Positions 20,350 to 29,267 of a DNA stretch of 64,000 bases are shown one piece after another. The stretch is taken from positions 1,302,001 to 1,366,000 of the forward strand of contig NZ_CP013382.1 in the NCBI RefSeq assembly GCF_001513745.1. Direction: 5' to 3'. Numbering within the stretch: the stretch's first letter is position 1; each line of letters opens with the position of its first letter. Made by a program: the position numbers and the translations under genes. The stretch comes from Burkholderia humptydooensis (GTDB lineage: Bacteria; Pseudomonadota; Gammaproteobacteria; Burkholderiales; Burkholderiaceae). Below the pieces are notes generated by a model. That model was given only the letters and a program-made list of their open reading frames with translations. It did no database searches and was not told the DNA's origin.

Positions 20350-21645
20350 TCAGTCGATCCCGTGAAACACCGCGTCCTCGGGCCCGAGGTACGCGGGCGG
20401 GCGCCACGTCGCGTCGCGCAACGAGTGCTGAACCAGATGCTCGACGCCGAGCAGCACCGCGAAGATCGCCATGCGCACCGGAATCCCGTTGTCGGTCTGG
20501 CGGAAGATCGCGAGGCGCGGGTCGCGGTTCAGGTCGGTCGACAGATCGTTCGCGCCGGGCCGGCTGTCGCGCGGCAGCGGGTGCATGATCAGCGTGTCGC
20601 GGCCGCACACCGTGTCGACGAGCGCCTGATTGATCTGGAAATCGGGCGTATAGCCTTCGAACGATTCGTCGGTGAAGCGCTCCTTCTGGATTCGCGTCGC
20701 ATAGACGACGTCCGCGCCCTTCAGGCCCGCCGCGAGGTCGTGCGTCTCCTCGACGACGTGGCCGTTCGTCGAGATCTGGTCGACGATATAGGCCGGCATC
20801 TCGAGCGTCGGCGGCGATACGAGCGTGAACTTGAGCCCGCGATACAGCGCGAGCAGCTTGACGAGCGAGTGGACCGTGCGGCCGTATTTCAGGTCGCCGA
20901 CGAGCGCGATGTGCGCGCCGTCGACGATCTTGCCGAGGCGCGAGAACTCGCGCTGAATCGTGTACAGGTCGAGGAGCGCCTGGCTCGGATGCTCGCCGGG
21001 ACCGTCGCCGCCGTTGATCACGGGCAGGTTCGTCGCGCGCGCGAACTCGGCGACCGAGCCTTTCTCCGGATGGCGGATCACGAGCGCGTCGACGTAGCCC
21101 GCCATCACGCGGCTGGTGTCGTAGATCGATTCGCCTTTCGCCATCGACGAGAACGTGAAGCCCGTCGTGTCGCACACCGAGCCGCCGAGCCGGCAGAACG
21201 CGGCGCCGAACGATACGCGGGTACGCGTGCTCGCCTCGAAGAACAGGTTGCCGAGCACCGCGCCTTCGAGCACGCGCGAGATCTTGCGGCGGCGCGCGAT
21301 CGGCTGCATCACGTCGGCGACCCGGAACAGCGCTTCGACAGAGTCGCGCGAGAACTGGTCGACCGACAGCAACTGCGGCTTGCCCTCGAACAGGAACTGG
21401 CTCGCGAGCGGCTGCCGGGAGTCTACGCTTTGCGCATATCCCTCGGCGGCTGGCGTACGCCCGACGATTTCGGAGACGAAACGCTCGACGATCTCGGGCA
21501 TTCCGCGCGATTCCTGCGAATCATCGGGCAAAAGCCAGGTGTCGAGGGCGCGCCGGCTGACGCCGATGCGGTTCGCGAACGCTTCGCGGGTCATGTTGAG
21601 GCGGCGCATCGCGTCGCGCAGGAACGCTTGCTGAGGAACGGTCAT
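20350..21645 (-). CDS. pyrB: Aspartate carbamoyltransferase with N-terminal HTH extension
   Basis: 431 residues, versus about 310 for ordinary PyrB. Residues from about 82 onward form the transferase: FFEASTRTRVSF (137-146) binds carbamoyl phosphate, SMAKGES carries the 80s-loop Lys, and HPLPRDSRPGAND supplies the His-Pro-Leu motif. The first 60 residues (AMRRLNMTREAFANRIGVSRRALDTWLLPD) look like a Cro/C1-type or HigA-like helix-turn-helix. No pyrI or pyrC is adjacent. It may therefore be a catalytic enzyme with a DNA-binding or oligomerising extension. The start at 21645 includes the HTH; the frame has no closer ATG with a better site. Confidence 0.88.
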   Translation of the reverse strand: MTVPQQAFLRDAMRRLNMTREAFANRIGVSRRALDTWLLPDDSQESRGMPEIVERFVSEIVGRTPAAEGYAQSVDSRQPLASQFLFEGKPQLLSVDQFSRDSVEALFRVADVMQPIARRRKISRVLEGAVLGNLFFEASTRTRVSFGAAFCRLGGSVCDTTGFTFSSMAKGESIYDTSRVMAGYVDALVIRHPEKGSVAEFARATNLPVINGGDGPGEHPSQALLDLYTIQREFSRLGKIVDGAHIALVGDLKYGRTVHSLVKLLALYRGLKFTLVSPPTLEMPAYIVDQISTNGHVVEETHDLAAGLKGADVVYATRIQKERFTDESFEGYTPDFQINQALVDTVCGRDTLIMHPLPRDSRPGANDLSTDLNRDPRLAIFRQTDNGIPVRMAIFAVLLGVEHLVQHSLRDATWRPPAYLGPEDAVFHGID

Positions 21646-21917
21646 CGGTCGGCCAGGCTCTCTGAAATATACGCGATGCGTATGGTAGGTCGCCGGCAGC
21701 CGAAGTCAAGCGAAAAATGCGGGCGGATTGACGGAGACGAGGCGCGGAAGCGGCGCGCGACATCGCCGCACGATCCGAAACACGTTTAACAATTGCTTTG
21801 CCCCGTGAGACGCGGCGCGTCCGTATAATCGGGACCCGTCCCCCGCGCCGCCGCGCGCGGGCAGATTCCGATACGCCGGACGCCCGTGAAGCGTCCGCAT
21901 TGACCAGGAGAATGAGA

Positions 21918-22052
21918 ATGAATCGCGCGATTGCCGCCGCCCTGTTGATCCTGACCGCCGCGCTTGCCGGTTGCAACACGATCGCCGGCGTCGGCCAGGA
22001 CATCTCGAAGGGCGGCCAGGCGATCTCGAACACGGCCGAGAAGGCGAAGTAA
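21918..22052 (+). CDS. ecnB: Entericidin-like small lipoprotein
   Basis: 44 residues from the ATG at 21918, chosen because AGGAG at 21906 is then 7 nt upstream; the ATG at 21912 is too close. The product is MNRAIAAALLILTAALAGC, a lipoprotein signal with lipobox LAGC, followed by a short amphipathic helix ending SNTAEKAK. Entericidins are outer-membrane-associated lipoprotein antidote/toxin peptides linked to stationary-phase lysis and envelope stress; the EcnB-like form is common as an orphan. Two strong hairpins follow the stop. Confidence 0.85.
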   Translation: MNRAIAAALLILTAALAGCNTIAGVGQDISKGGQAISNTAEKAK

Positions 22053-22082
22053 GAAGCGAGGTCGCTTCCGTTCGAAGGGAGC

Positions 22083-22132
22083 GCCGCCGCGAGTGCGGCG
22101 GCATGAGCGGGCCCGGCATTCAGCCGGGCCCG
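22083..22132 (+). terminator. Tandem hairpin terminator after the entericidin gene
   Basis: Two adjacent stem-loops: GCCGCCGC-GAGT-GCGGCGGC (22083-22102) and CGGGCCCGGC-ATTCA-GCCGGGCCCG (22108-22132). The second has a perfect 10-bp stem and is followed by a short T run (CGTCGTTT). This is typical of rho-independent termination in GC-rich genomes. Confidence 0.75.
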
Positions 22133-22494
22133 CGTCGTTTGCGTCGCCGTTTTCGTCGGTCGGGCGTTCAGGCGTTCCTGCACGCGGATACCGTCGGCGC
22201 GAGTGCAGGGCGGCGCGCGGCGAAAGGCTTCGCCCGTGTGCGGCGGCAACGTACCGAGGGCGTGGGCACGCCGACGGGCGGCGTTCGAGCGAGGAGGGAG
22301 CGTTCGATCGTGTACTCGCGCCCGGATCGGAGCGCCGCTCGATCCGGCATCGCGATTGCCGTGGCGACGCGGCGCGAGCCGCCGTCGCTTCGCGAAACGA
22401 AACCGCGAACGCGCCGCATGAGCGCGAAGCGCGGCGCGCCGGCCCTGAGCCCGCGTTCATCCGCGAATCGCCCATCGAGCGACGACGCGACGCG
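22133..22494. other. Intergenic region, no gene identified
   Basis: About 360 bp between the entericidin terminator and the cupin remnant. The open frames on either strand are composition-driven, with no recognisable domains or ribosome sites. Confidence 0.35.
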
Positions 22495-22815
22495 TCAGCG
22501 CGGCAGCGGCGTCTTCAACGCGCGATGCTCGCCGACCGCGGCAAACACGACGATCTGCGCGGGCTCGGTATCGCTCGCGTTGCGCGACACGATGTGGCGC
22601 GAGCCGGGCGGCTCATACCACGTTTCGCCCCGCCCGTGAGTCCGCGGCGGCTCGCCTTCGAACTGCGACACGACGCGGCCCTGCGTGACGAACGCGAAGA
22701 TCGAGCCCGCGTGCGCGTGCGGATCGGACGCCGCACCCGGCCAGGCGCGCCGCGGCGAACGTGCCGGATCGCGCGATTCTGTCGATCCTCGCGATCCATT
22801 TTCTGTCGAGCGTCA
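22495..22815 (-). pseudogene. Cupin-domain protein remnant
   Basis: On the minus strand, a frame ending at 22495 reads PGAASDPHAHAGSIFAFVTQ and later GETWYEPPGSRHIVSRNAS, ending TPLPR. These are the metal-binding cupin motif 1 (HxH) and the motif-2 region of a monodomain cupin. The frame runs back only to a stop overlapping the ATG at 22816 and has no start codon of its own. The N-terminal 40-60 residues of a normal cupin, including a usual signal peptide, are missing or out of frame. It lies just after the CMD gene. Either a frameshift or a 5' deletion has broken it. Confidence 0.6.
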
Positions 22816-22824
22816 TGCCGGACC

Positions 22825-23262
22825 TCACGCGGGCAGCTTGCGAAACGACACGGCAAAGCGGTTCCAACTGTTGATTGTCGCGACGGCGAGCGTCAGATCG
22901 ACGAGCTCCGCATCGGTGAAATGCGGCCGCACCGCGTCCCAGACGGCGTTCGGCACGTGGTCGCGCGCGACGAGCGTCACCGCCTCGGTCCACTCGAGCG
23001 CCGCGCGCTCGCGGTCGGTGAAGAAAGGCGCCTCGCGCCAGACGACGACCGTCGCGAGCCGGCGGTCGGTCTCGCCGCGCTTGCGCGCGTCGCGCGTGTG
23101 CATGTCGACGCAGTATGCGCAGCCGTTGATCTGCGACGCGCGCAGCCGCACGAGTTCGAGCAGTGTCGGCTCCAGCCCGCTTTGCGCGATCCGCTCCTCG
23201 AGCGCGAGCATCGCGTTGAGCGCGTGCGGGTTCGCCTGGCGGTAGTCGAGACGGGTTTCCAT
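22825..23262 (-). CDS. Carboxymuconolactone decarboxylase/AhpD-family protein
   Basis: 145 residues with the family signature INGCAYCVDMHTRDARKRGE (CxxCxxxH near residue 50) and a WREAPFFTDRERAALEWTEA helix, typical of AhpD-like alkylhydroperoxidase proteins. They form small helical oligomers that reduce peroxides or disulfides. A cupin remnant follows, a common partner for this subfamily, and a MocR regulator is upstream on the same strand. The usual cupin partner is broken, so the pair may no longer act together. Confidence 0.88.
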   Translation of the reverse strand: METRLDYRQANPHALNAMLALEERIAQSGLEPTLLELVRLRASQINGCAYCVDMHTRDARKRGETDRRLATVVVWREAPFFTDRERAALEWTEAVTLVARDHVPNAVWDAVRPHFTDAELVDLTLAVATINSWNRFAVSFRKLPA

Positions 23263-23470
23263 GATTCGTTCCTCGGTTTCGGGTGATCATCACCAGATTA
23301 ACGATGCGACCGGCTATCTGAAATGACCAATTTTCTGGAAATTTGGGATACCGCTTTGCAAGTCCGCAAGAATGTAAACCCGCAAACCGCAACTTCATCA
23401 GTCCTCGATCCGGAAATTCAGCAAGCCCGAATCCCCGAGCGCCTGCGAACCGCCATCCCCGCAGCGCGGC

Positions 23471-24952
23471 TCACGCGCACCGATTCAGCACGTCCGCGAG
23501 CCGCGCGAGCGCGACGTCGATCGTCGGCGCGTCGAGGCCGCCGTAGCCGAACAGGATGCCGGCTTCGGGCGGGCTGCTTGCGTAGAACGCCGAGATGCCG
23601 TGCAGATCGATGCCGGCTTCGCGCGCGGCGTCGAGCGTCGCGCGTTCGTCGATGCCCGCGCGAAAGCGCGCGGTCAAGTGAATGCCGGCCGCGGGAATCA
23701 CGGGCTGAAGCCAGCGCGACAGCGCGCCTTGCAGATGCGCGGCGAGCAGCCGGCGGCGCGCGTCGTAGTGGCGATGGATGCGCCGCAGATGACGGCCGAA
23801 CGCACCGCAGGCGATGAACCGCGCGAGCGCCGTTTGCGTGAGCGTGCACGCGTGCCAGTCGGCGATCTGCTTCGCCTTGCGCAGCGCGAGGTTCAGCGAA
23901 CGCGGCGGCACCGCGTAGCCGATCCGCAGTTCCGGAAACAGCGTCTTCGAGAACGTGCCGACGTATGCGACGAGCCCCGCGCGATCGAGGCTCTTCAGCG
24001 GCTCTAGCGGCCGGCCCTCGAAGCGGAATTCGCAGTCGTAGTCGTCCTCGACGATCACCGCGCGCCGCCGCTGCGCCCATTCGAACAACTCGACGCGCCG
24101 CTCGAGACTCATCGGCATGCCGAGCGGGAACTGATGCGACGGCGTCACGTAGACGAAGCGCGCATCGTCCGGCAACCGGGCGACGACGAGGCCGTGCGCA
24201 TCGACGGGCACGCCGGCCACACGCGCGCCGAGCGCCGCGAACGCCGCGCGCGCGGGCGGATAGCCGGGCTCCTCGACGGCGACGACGTCGCCCGGCCGCA
24301 CGAGCACGCGCGCGAGCAGGTCGAGCGCCTGTTGTGCGCCGTGCGTGACGATCACGTCCTGCCAGTCGCACGCGACCGCGCGGCTGAAGCCGACATAGCG
24401 CGCGATCGCGTCACGCAGTTCGGGTTCGCCCGCCGGATCGCGATAGTCGCCGCTGCTGCGCGCCTGCGCGCGCACCGCTTGCTGGATGCAGCGCCGCCAG
24501 TCGTCCCACGGGAAATGCGCCTTGTCGGTGACGCCGCCTCGGAAGTCGAATGCGAGCGGCGCGCGCGGCGGCGGCATCGAGAGCCCGGCCGGCACGTCGG
24601 ACCAGCCTGCGTGCGCGCGGGCGAGCGCCGCGCCGCCGCTGCCGTCGCGAACCGCGTCCGCGTGCGCGCCGTGGGCGTTCGTCTCGTGCCCGCGCGCGCC
24701 GGGCACGCGCGTGAGGCCGTCCGCGACGAACGTGCCGTTGCCCGTGCGCGTGAGCAGAAAGCCTTCGCTCGCGAGGCGCTCGAACGCGTCGAGCGTCGTC
24801 TTGCGCGACACGCCGAGCTGCCGCGCGAGATCGCGCGTCGAAGGCAGCCGCGCGCCGGCGGCGAGGCGTCCGCCGACGATCGCCGCGCGCAGTTGCCGAT
24901 AGATCTGGCCGGCGAGGTCGCGACGATCGTGGAGGCTGATCTGGAGATCCAC
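23471..24952 (-). CDS. MocR/PdxR-type GntR regulator with aminotransferase domain
   Basis: 493 residues from the GTG at 24952 (VDLQISLHDRRDL), which starts at the winged HTH; the open frame goes further upstream, but that extension lacks family character. The N-terminal GntR HTH contains ARLPSTRDLARQLGVSRKTT, and a fold-type-I aminotransferase domain follows with the PLP-Lys segment YVGTFSKTLFPELRIGY. MocR proteins bind PLP and often control vitamin-B6 or amino-acid genes. No pdxST or aminotransferase target is adjacent; the CMD gene downstream is the nearest candidate. Confidence 0.88.
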   Translation of the reverse strand: MDLQISLHDRRDLAGQIYRQLRAAIVGGRLAAGARLPSTRDLARQLGVSRKTTLDAFERLASEGFLLTRTGNGTFVADGLTRVPGARGHETNAHGAHADAVRDGSGGAALARAHAGWSDVPAGLSMPPPRAPLAFDFRGGVTDKAHFPWDDWRRCIQQAVRAQARSSGDYRDPAGEPELRDAIARYVGFSRAVACDWQDVIVTHGAQQALDLLARVLVRPGDVVAVEEPGYPPARAAFAALGARVAGVPVDAHGLVVARLPDDARFVYVTPSHQFPLGMPMSLERRVELFEWAQRRRAVIVEDDYDCEFRFEGRPLEPLKSLDRAGLVAYVGTFSKTLFPELRIGYAVPPRSLNLALRKAKQIADWHACTLTQTALARFIACGAFGRHLRRIHRHYDARRRLLAAHLQGALSRWLQPVIPAAGIHLTARFRAGIDERATLDAAREAGIDLHGISAFYASSPPEAGILFGYGGLDAPTIDVALARLADVLNRCA

Positions 24953-25141
24953 GGAGTGGCTACCTGAATGAGCGGTGAATTCGCCATTCTGGCATGCCGG
25001 CGAGCCGACAAGCCAATCAGCCAATCAGCCGATAAACCGTCGAGCCCGTGCGAGACACGTGGTCGGGCCGGCAGATCGAGCGCGCCTGGCGAGCCCGCAG
25101 CAGGCGCGACCGGCGCGGCGGCGACACCCGCAGGGTGACGC

Positions 25142-25912
25142 TCACAGTACGTTCATCATCGCCAGCGCGGCTTCCTGCAGGTGCGGCAGCACGCGTTCGA
25201 GCGCGGCATCGGCGCTTTCGCCGCCGATCGGCATGTTGGTGCTGAGCGCGGCGACGACTTCGCCGTGCCGGTTCTTGAGCGGCACCGCGATCCCGCGCAC
25301 GCCGACCTGCAATTGCTGCTCGATCAGCGCATGGCCGTCGATGCGCGCGCGGTCGATCTTCTCCTGCAGGCGCGCCTTGCTGGTCAGCGTGTGCGGCGTG
25401 AACGGCGGGAACTCGGTCGAGTCGAGCCACGCGCGCACCGCGTCCTGGTCCGCCTTGTGCGCGAGCAGCACGACGCCCGGCGAGATCAGCGGCGCGGGCA
25501 CGCGCGCGCCGAGCACGAAGCCCGTCGTCATCACGCGCGACACGCCGTTGCGCGCGATCACGACGAGCTCCCATTCGTCGAGCACGCTGACGTACGCGGA
25601 TTCGTTCAGCGTCGCGCTCAGTTGCTGCAGATACGGCTGCACGGTGCGCGGCAGGCGCGCCGAATCGAAGTACGACCAGCCGACCCGCAGCACGCGCGGC
25701 GTGAGCCCGTAGAGCCGCCCGTCGGTGTACACGTAGCCGAGCGATTCGAGCGTCAGCAGATAGCGGCGCGCGGCAGTGCGCGTGAGGCCCGTGCGCGCGG
25801 CGGCCTGGGTCGGCGTCATCCGCGCGTGCTGGTTGTCGAACGCCTCGAGGATCGCAAGGCCCTTCTCGAGGCCCGCGATCCAGTCGCGTCGGTCGAGCGG
25901 CGTCTTCTTCAT
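25142..25912 (-). CDS. IclR-family regulator (PcaR/PobR type)
   Basis: 256 residues: N-terminal winged HTH (GLEKGLAILEAFDNQHARMTPTQAAARTGLTRTAARRYLLTLE), then an IclR effector domain ending ALAMMNVL. The opening SLEKGLxxLxxF pattern is that of the PcaR/PcaU/PobR branch, which controls aromatic-acid catabolism. It sits directly downstream of an aromatic/acid MFS gene and near an HPPD-like dioxygenase, so these are the probable targets. The 25-bp gap to the transporter suggests the regulator and transporter are co-transcribed. Confidence 0.88.
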   Translation of the reverse strand: MKKTPLDRRDWIAGLEKGLAILEAFDNQHARMTPTQAAARTGLTRTAARRYLLTLESLGYVYTDGRLYGLTPRVLRVGWSYFDSARLPRTVQPYLQQLSATLNESAYVSVLDEWELVVIARNGVSRVMTTGFVLGARVPAPLISPGVVLLAHKADQDAVRAWLDSTEFPPFTPHTLTSKARLQEKIDRARIDGHALIEQQLQVGVRGIAVPLKNRHGEVVAALSTNMPIGGESADAALERVLPHLQEAALAMMNVL

Positions 25913-25937
25913 TCTCGATGTCGCGATGGGCGCTCGC

Positions 25938-27245
25938 TCAGGCGGCGCGCATCCGCGCGGCGACGAGCGTGGACACCAGGCAGCCGGCCGCGAGATACGC
26001 GGCGACGAGATGCCACGAGCCGCCGCCGAAGCCGACGAGCGCGACGGCGATGAACGGCGTGAAGCCGCCGCCCACCACGCTCGCGAACTGATAGCCGACG
26101 CCCGCGCCGCTGTAGCGGTACTCGGCGCCGAACAGCTCGGTGAAGAGCGGCTGCTGGACGCTCACGACCATGTCGTGCGCGAGGTTCGCGAGCATCACCG
26201 AGCAGATCACGATCCAGAGGGTCGCGCGCGCCTCGAGCGCGACGAAGAACGGCACCGCGCACGCGAGCCCGACGAGCGCGCCGGCGATGTAGACGCGGCG
26301 CAGCCCGAAGCGGTCGGCAAGCCACGCGAAGCACGGGATCGTCACGCAGCTCAGCGCGCCGACGAGCAGGCCGATGTTCAGGAACAGATCGCGCGACATG
26401 CCGAGGTTCGACGTCGAATAGCTGAGCGCGAACGCGGTGACGATATACATCGTGAACAGCTCGGCGAGGCGCAGCGCGACGATGTAGACGAATGCCTTCG
26501 GATGGCGGGTCAGCGCCTCGAGCACCGGCAGCTTCAGCTTGCGGTGGCCGTGCTCGACTTTCTCGACGAATTCCTGCGATTCGTCCATGCTCGAGCGCAC
26601 CCACAGGCCGATCAGCACGAGCACGATGCTGAACACGAACGGCAGCCGCCAGCCCCACGCGCGAAACGCGGCGTCGCCGAGCGTGTGGCTGAGGATCGAC
26701 ACGATGCCCGTCGCGAGCACGAGGCCGACGCCGTAGCCGACCTGCACGCCGCTGCTGTAGAACGCCTTCTGTTTCTCGGGCGCGCTCTCGACCGCCATCA
26801 GCGCCGCGCCGCCCCATTCGCCGCCGACCGCGAAGCCCTGCACCGCGCGCAGCACGACGAGCAGCACGGGCGCCCACCAGCCGATCGCGCCGAAGGTCGG
26901 CAGCAGGCCGATCGCGACCGTCGACACGCCCATCAGCATCACGGTCAGCACGAGCATCCGCTTGCGGCCGAGCCGGTCGCCGTAATGGCCGAACACGACG
27001 CCGCCGAGCGGGCGGAACAGGAAGCCGACGCCGAACGTCGCGAACGCGGCGAGCGTGCCCATCGTCGGGCTGACGTTCGGAAAGAATGCATGGTTGAACA
27101 CGAGCGCGGCGACGATGCCGTACAGCAGGAAGTCGTACCAGTCGACCACCGCGCCGACGAAGCTGCCGATCGCCGCCTTGCGGGCCTGGTTGCGGCGGGC
27201 GGGCGCGGCGTCGATCGTGCCGGCCGCGTCGAATGCTGGGGTCAT
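25938..27245 (-). CDS. MFS metabolite:H+ symporter (ShiA/PcaK-like)
   Basis: 435 residues from the ATG at 27245, preceded by AAGGAGA. It contains the sugar/metabolite symporter signatures GHYGDRLGRKRML after TM2, RAVQGFAVGGEWGGAALMAVE near residue 130, and about 12 hydrophobic segments. This is the metabolite:H+ symporter branch, including ShiA-, KgtP- and ProP-like carriers, which imports organic acids. The divergent gene at 27614 is an HPPD-like dioxygenase and the downstream gene an IclR regulator, so an aromatic or keto-acid substrate is likely. Confidence 0.88.
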   Translation of the reverse strand: MTPAFDAAGTIDAAPARRNQARKAAIGSFVGAVVDWYDFLLYGIVAALVFNHAFFPNVSPTMGTLAAFATFGVGFLFRPLGGVVFGHYGDRLGRKRMLVLTVMLMGVSTVAIGLLPTFGAIGWWAPVLLVVLRAVQGFAVGGEWGGAALMAVESAPEKQKAFYSSGVQVGYGVGLVLATGIVSILSHTLGDAAFRAWGWRLPFVFSIVLVLIGLWVRSSMDESQEFVEKVEHGHRKLKLPVLEALTRHPKAFVYIVALRLAELFTMYIVTAFALSYSTSNLGMSRDLFLNIGLLVGALSCVTIPCFAWLADRFGLRRVYIAGALVGLACAVPFFVALEARATLWIVICSVMLANLAHDMVVSVQQPLFTELFGAEYRYSGAGVGYQFASVVGGGFTPFIAVALVGFGGGSWHLVAAYLAAGCLVSTLVAARMRAA

Positions 27246-27613
27246 GCTATGTCTCCTTTTGTCGCCGGCGCATGCCGCCGCGGTGACGCGATGCGTGGGC
27301 GGCGTTGCCGGTGCGGCTCGTGCGAGCCGTCGTGTCGGGGTGACACGCAGCATAGGAGCGGCAGCGGCTTCGGAGCAACGTGGCGATGAAACATTTTGCG
27401 CGATTATCGAACGAAAGCGTGCGATTATCGATCGATTTCGGGGTTTGCACTAGGCGAGCGACCGATGCGCGATGGGAGACGATGCGGATGTCGGGTGCGG
27501 CGACGCTTTGCGTCATGAACGATTTGGTTAAAATTGCCGGCGCAGGCCGGCCGCGCGGCGCGATGCGTCGCCGCCGGCCCAAGACGATTCCCCCGCCAGC
27601 CAAGGAGCCCTCG
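27246..27613. promoter_or_regulatory. Divergent promoter region of the transporter and dioxygenase genes
   Basis: 368 bp. The stretch 27390-27440 contains TGCGCGATTATCGAACGAAA followed by a second CGTGCGATTATCGATCG, i.e. the 9-mer GCGATTATC twice at about 30-bp spacing. This direct repeat is a plausible regulator site, with the IclR protein encoded at 25142 the obvious candidate. No gene is visible. Confidence 0.4.
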
Positions 27614-28735
27614 ATGTCCAGCCCAGCCAGTCCCGCGTCCAGCGCCCCCGCGTTTACCGGCCCGCCGGGCGAGAACCCGCTCGGCATGGCGGGGCTCGAA
27701 TTCGTCGAGTTCGCGGCGCGCGAGCCCGACGCGCTCGCGCGCCGCTTCGAGCAGCTCGGTTTCAAGGCGATCGCGCGGCACGTCAGCAAGGCGGTCGCGC
27801 TGTACCGGCAAGGGCAGATGAACTTCCTCGTCAACGCGCAGCCCGATTCGTTCGCCGCGCGCTACGCGCACGAGTACGGCACGGGCGTCTGCGCGATCGG
27901 CATTCGCGTCGACGACGCGCAGCGCGCGTTCGACCGCGCGATCGAACTCGGCGCGTGGGCGTTCGAGGGCGAGCGGATCGGCGTCGGAGAGCTGACGATT
28001 CCGGCGATCCAGGGCATCGGCGCGTCGCACATTCATTTCGTTGACCGCTGGCGCGGGCGCGGCGGCGTCGGCGACATCTCGATCTTCGACGTCGATTTCC
28101 GCCCGATCGACGTCGCATCCGCGCAGGCCGACCTCGACTGCTTTGGCGCCGGCCTGCGGCGCGTCGATCACCTGACGCAGACGGTCGGCAGCGGCCGGAT
28201 GCAGGAGTGGCTCGATTTCTATCGCGATCTGCTGCATTTCCGCGAGATCCACGAGCTCAACGCGAACTGGCACGTGTCGGAGGAGTCGCGTGTGATGGTG
28301 TCGCCGTGCGGCGACGTGCGGATTCCTGTGTACGAGGAGGGCGCGCGGCGCACCGCGCTGATGCACGAATACCTGCCGGACCAGCCGGGCGAGGGCGTCC
28401 AGCACATCGCGCTCGCGACCGACGACATTCTCGCGTGCGCCGATGCGCTCGCGGCGAACGGCGTCGAGTTCGTCGAGCCGCCGGCGCGCTACTACGACGA
28501 GATCGATGCGCGGCTGCCCGGCTGCGGGATCGACGTCGATGCGCTGCGCGCGCGCCGCATCCTCGTCGACGGCGAGATCGGCGGCGACGGCGCGCCGCGG
28601 CTGTTCTTCCAGACGTTCGTCAAGCACCGGCCCGGCGAGATCGTCTTCGAGATCGTCGAGCGGCAGGGGCATCACGGCTTCGGCGAGGGCAACCTGCGCG
28701 CGCTCGCGCGCGCGAGGGACGCGGCGCGCGGTTAG
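27614..28735 (+). CDS. hpd: 4-Hydroxyphenylpyruvate dioxygenase-like enzyme
   Basis: 373 residues from the ATG at 27614, 6 nt after AAGGAG. It has two VOC half-domains; the iron ligands are the His in RRVDHLTQTV, the His in VQHIALATDD, and the Glu in FEIVERQGHHGFGEGN. The final FGEGNLRAL segment is the HPPD C-terminal helix. It converts 4-hydroxyphenylpyruvate to homogentisate in tyrosine breakdown. No homogentisate dioxygenase gene is nearby; together with the IclR/MFS pair, this may be a second HPPD tied to an imported substrate. The stop codon lies within a hairpin repeat. Confidence 0.9.
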   Translation: MSSPASPASSAPAFTGPPGENPLGMAGLEFVEFAAREPDALARRFEQLGFKAIARHVSKAVALYRQGQMNFLVNAQPDSFAARYAHEYGTGVCAIGIRVDDAQRAFDRAIELGAWAFEGERIGVGELTIPAIQGIGASHIHFVDRWRGRGGVGDISIFDVDFRPIDVASAQADLDCFGAGLRRVDHLTQTVGSGRMQEWLDFYRDLLHFREIHELNANWHVSEESRVMVSPCGDVRIPVYEEGARRTALMHEYLPDQPGEGVQHIALATDDILACADALAANGVEFVEPPARYYDEIDARLPGCGIDVDALRARRILVDGEIGGDGAPRLFFQTFVKHRPGEIVFEIVERQGHHGFGEGNLRALARARDAARG

Positions 28736-28770
28736 AGCAAGCCCGTCATGAGCGGGAACAGGCTCTAACC
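28730..28770 (+). repeat. Dispersed hairpin repeat / terminator after hpd
   Basis: Outer arms GGTTAGAGC and GCTCTAACC (9 bp, perfect) enclose AAGCCCGTCATGAGCGGGAACAG, which itself can fold CCCG/CGGG. The core GCAAGCCCGT...GCG-GAACAG recurs at 63781-63803. The hpd stop codon TAG is inside the left arm. It probably acts as a transcription terminator and belongs to a repeat family. Confidence 0.6.
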
Positions 28771-28817
28771 GACGGCGCGCGATGGAGCGCGGCCGGCCGC
28801 GCCAGTATTCGGCGGGC

Positions 28818-28967
28818 TCAGGCGGGCTCAGGCGGCGCGCATGCGTCGCCGGGCCCGTCGTTCAGCGTGCGGATCAGCGTGTCGGCAAAATCGCCGATGC
28901 ACGCGCTGTTCAGCAGCAGGTGCAGCGGGGTGTCCGCGCGGAGCCGTAGCTGGAACTGCGCGACCAC
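28818..28967 (-). pseudogene. Possible gene remnant (49-codon frame)
   Basis: From a GTG at 28967 the minus strand reads VVAQFQLRLRADTPLHLLLN, then SACIGDFADTLIRTLNDGPG, ending PPEPA. The codon use and amphipathic sequence look like real protein, but the frame is blocked by a TGA just upstream and has no ribosome site. It could be the C-terminal end of a lost gene. I do not recognise the family; the TPLHLLL segment is only superficially ankyrin-like. Confidence 0.25.
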
Positions 28968-29267
28968 GCTTCATCGCGCGCATTCCGTTTCGAGCGTTTA
29001 CTTCACACGCGCGTCGCCCCTCGGTTTCAAACGATCGTTGCCCGCGCGGACGAGATTTCCGGCTTCCGCCGCAACGATTCCGCTGCGTTGCTCAAACGGT
29101 CAACAACGAAGGCCATCGTGCCGGCCGGTCGACCCCGGTCTTTGCCCGTCTTGACCCTGCGCGCGACGGATGGCTCAATCAGCCGGTGCCGCGCGGGATT
29201 CCGCCGAAAACGGGCCGCCGATCGCACCTTCCACCGAACAAGATCCAAGAAGAATTGGAGGAGAGAC

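Noticed and set aside
28818..28967. Ankyrin-repeat protein
   Set aside because: Only one TPLHLLL-like segment and an upstream stop; kept only as an uncertain remnant.
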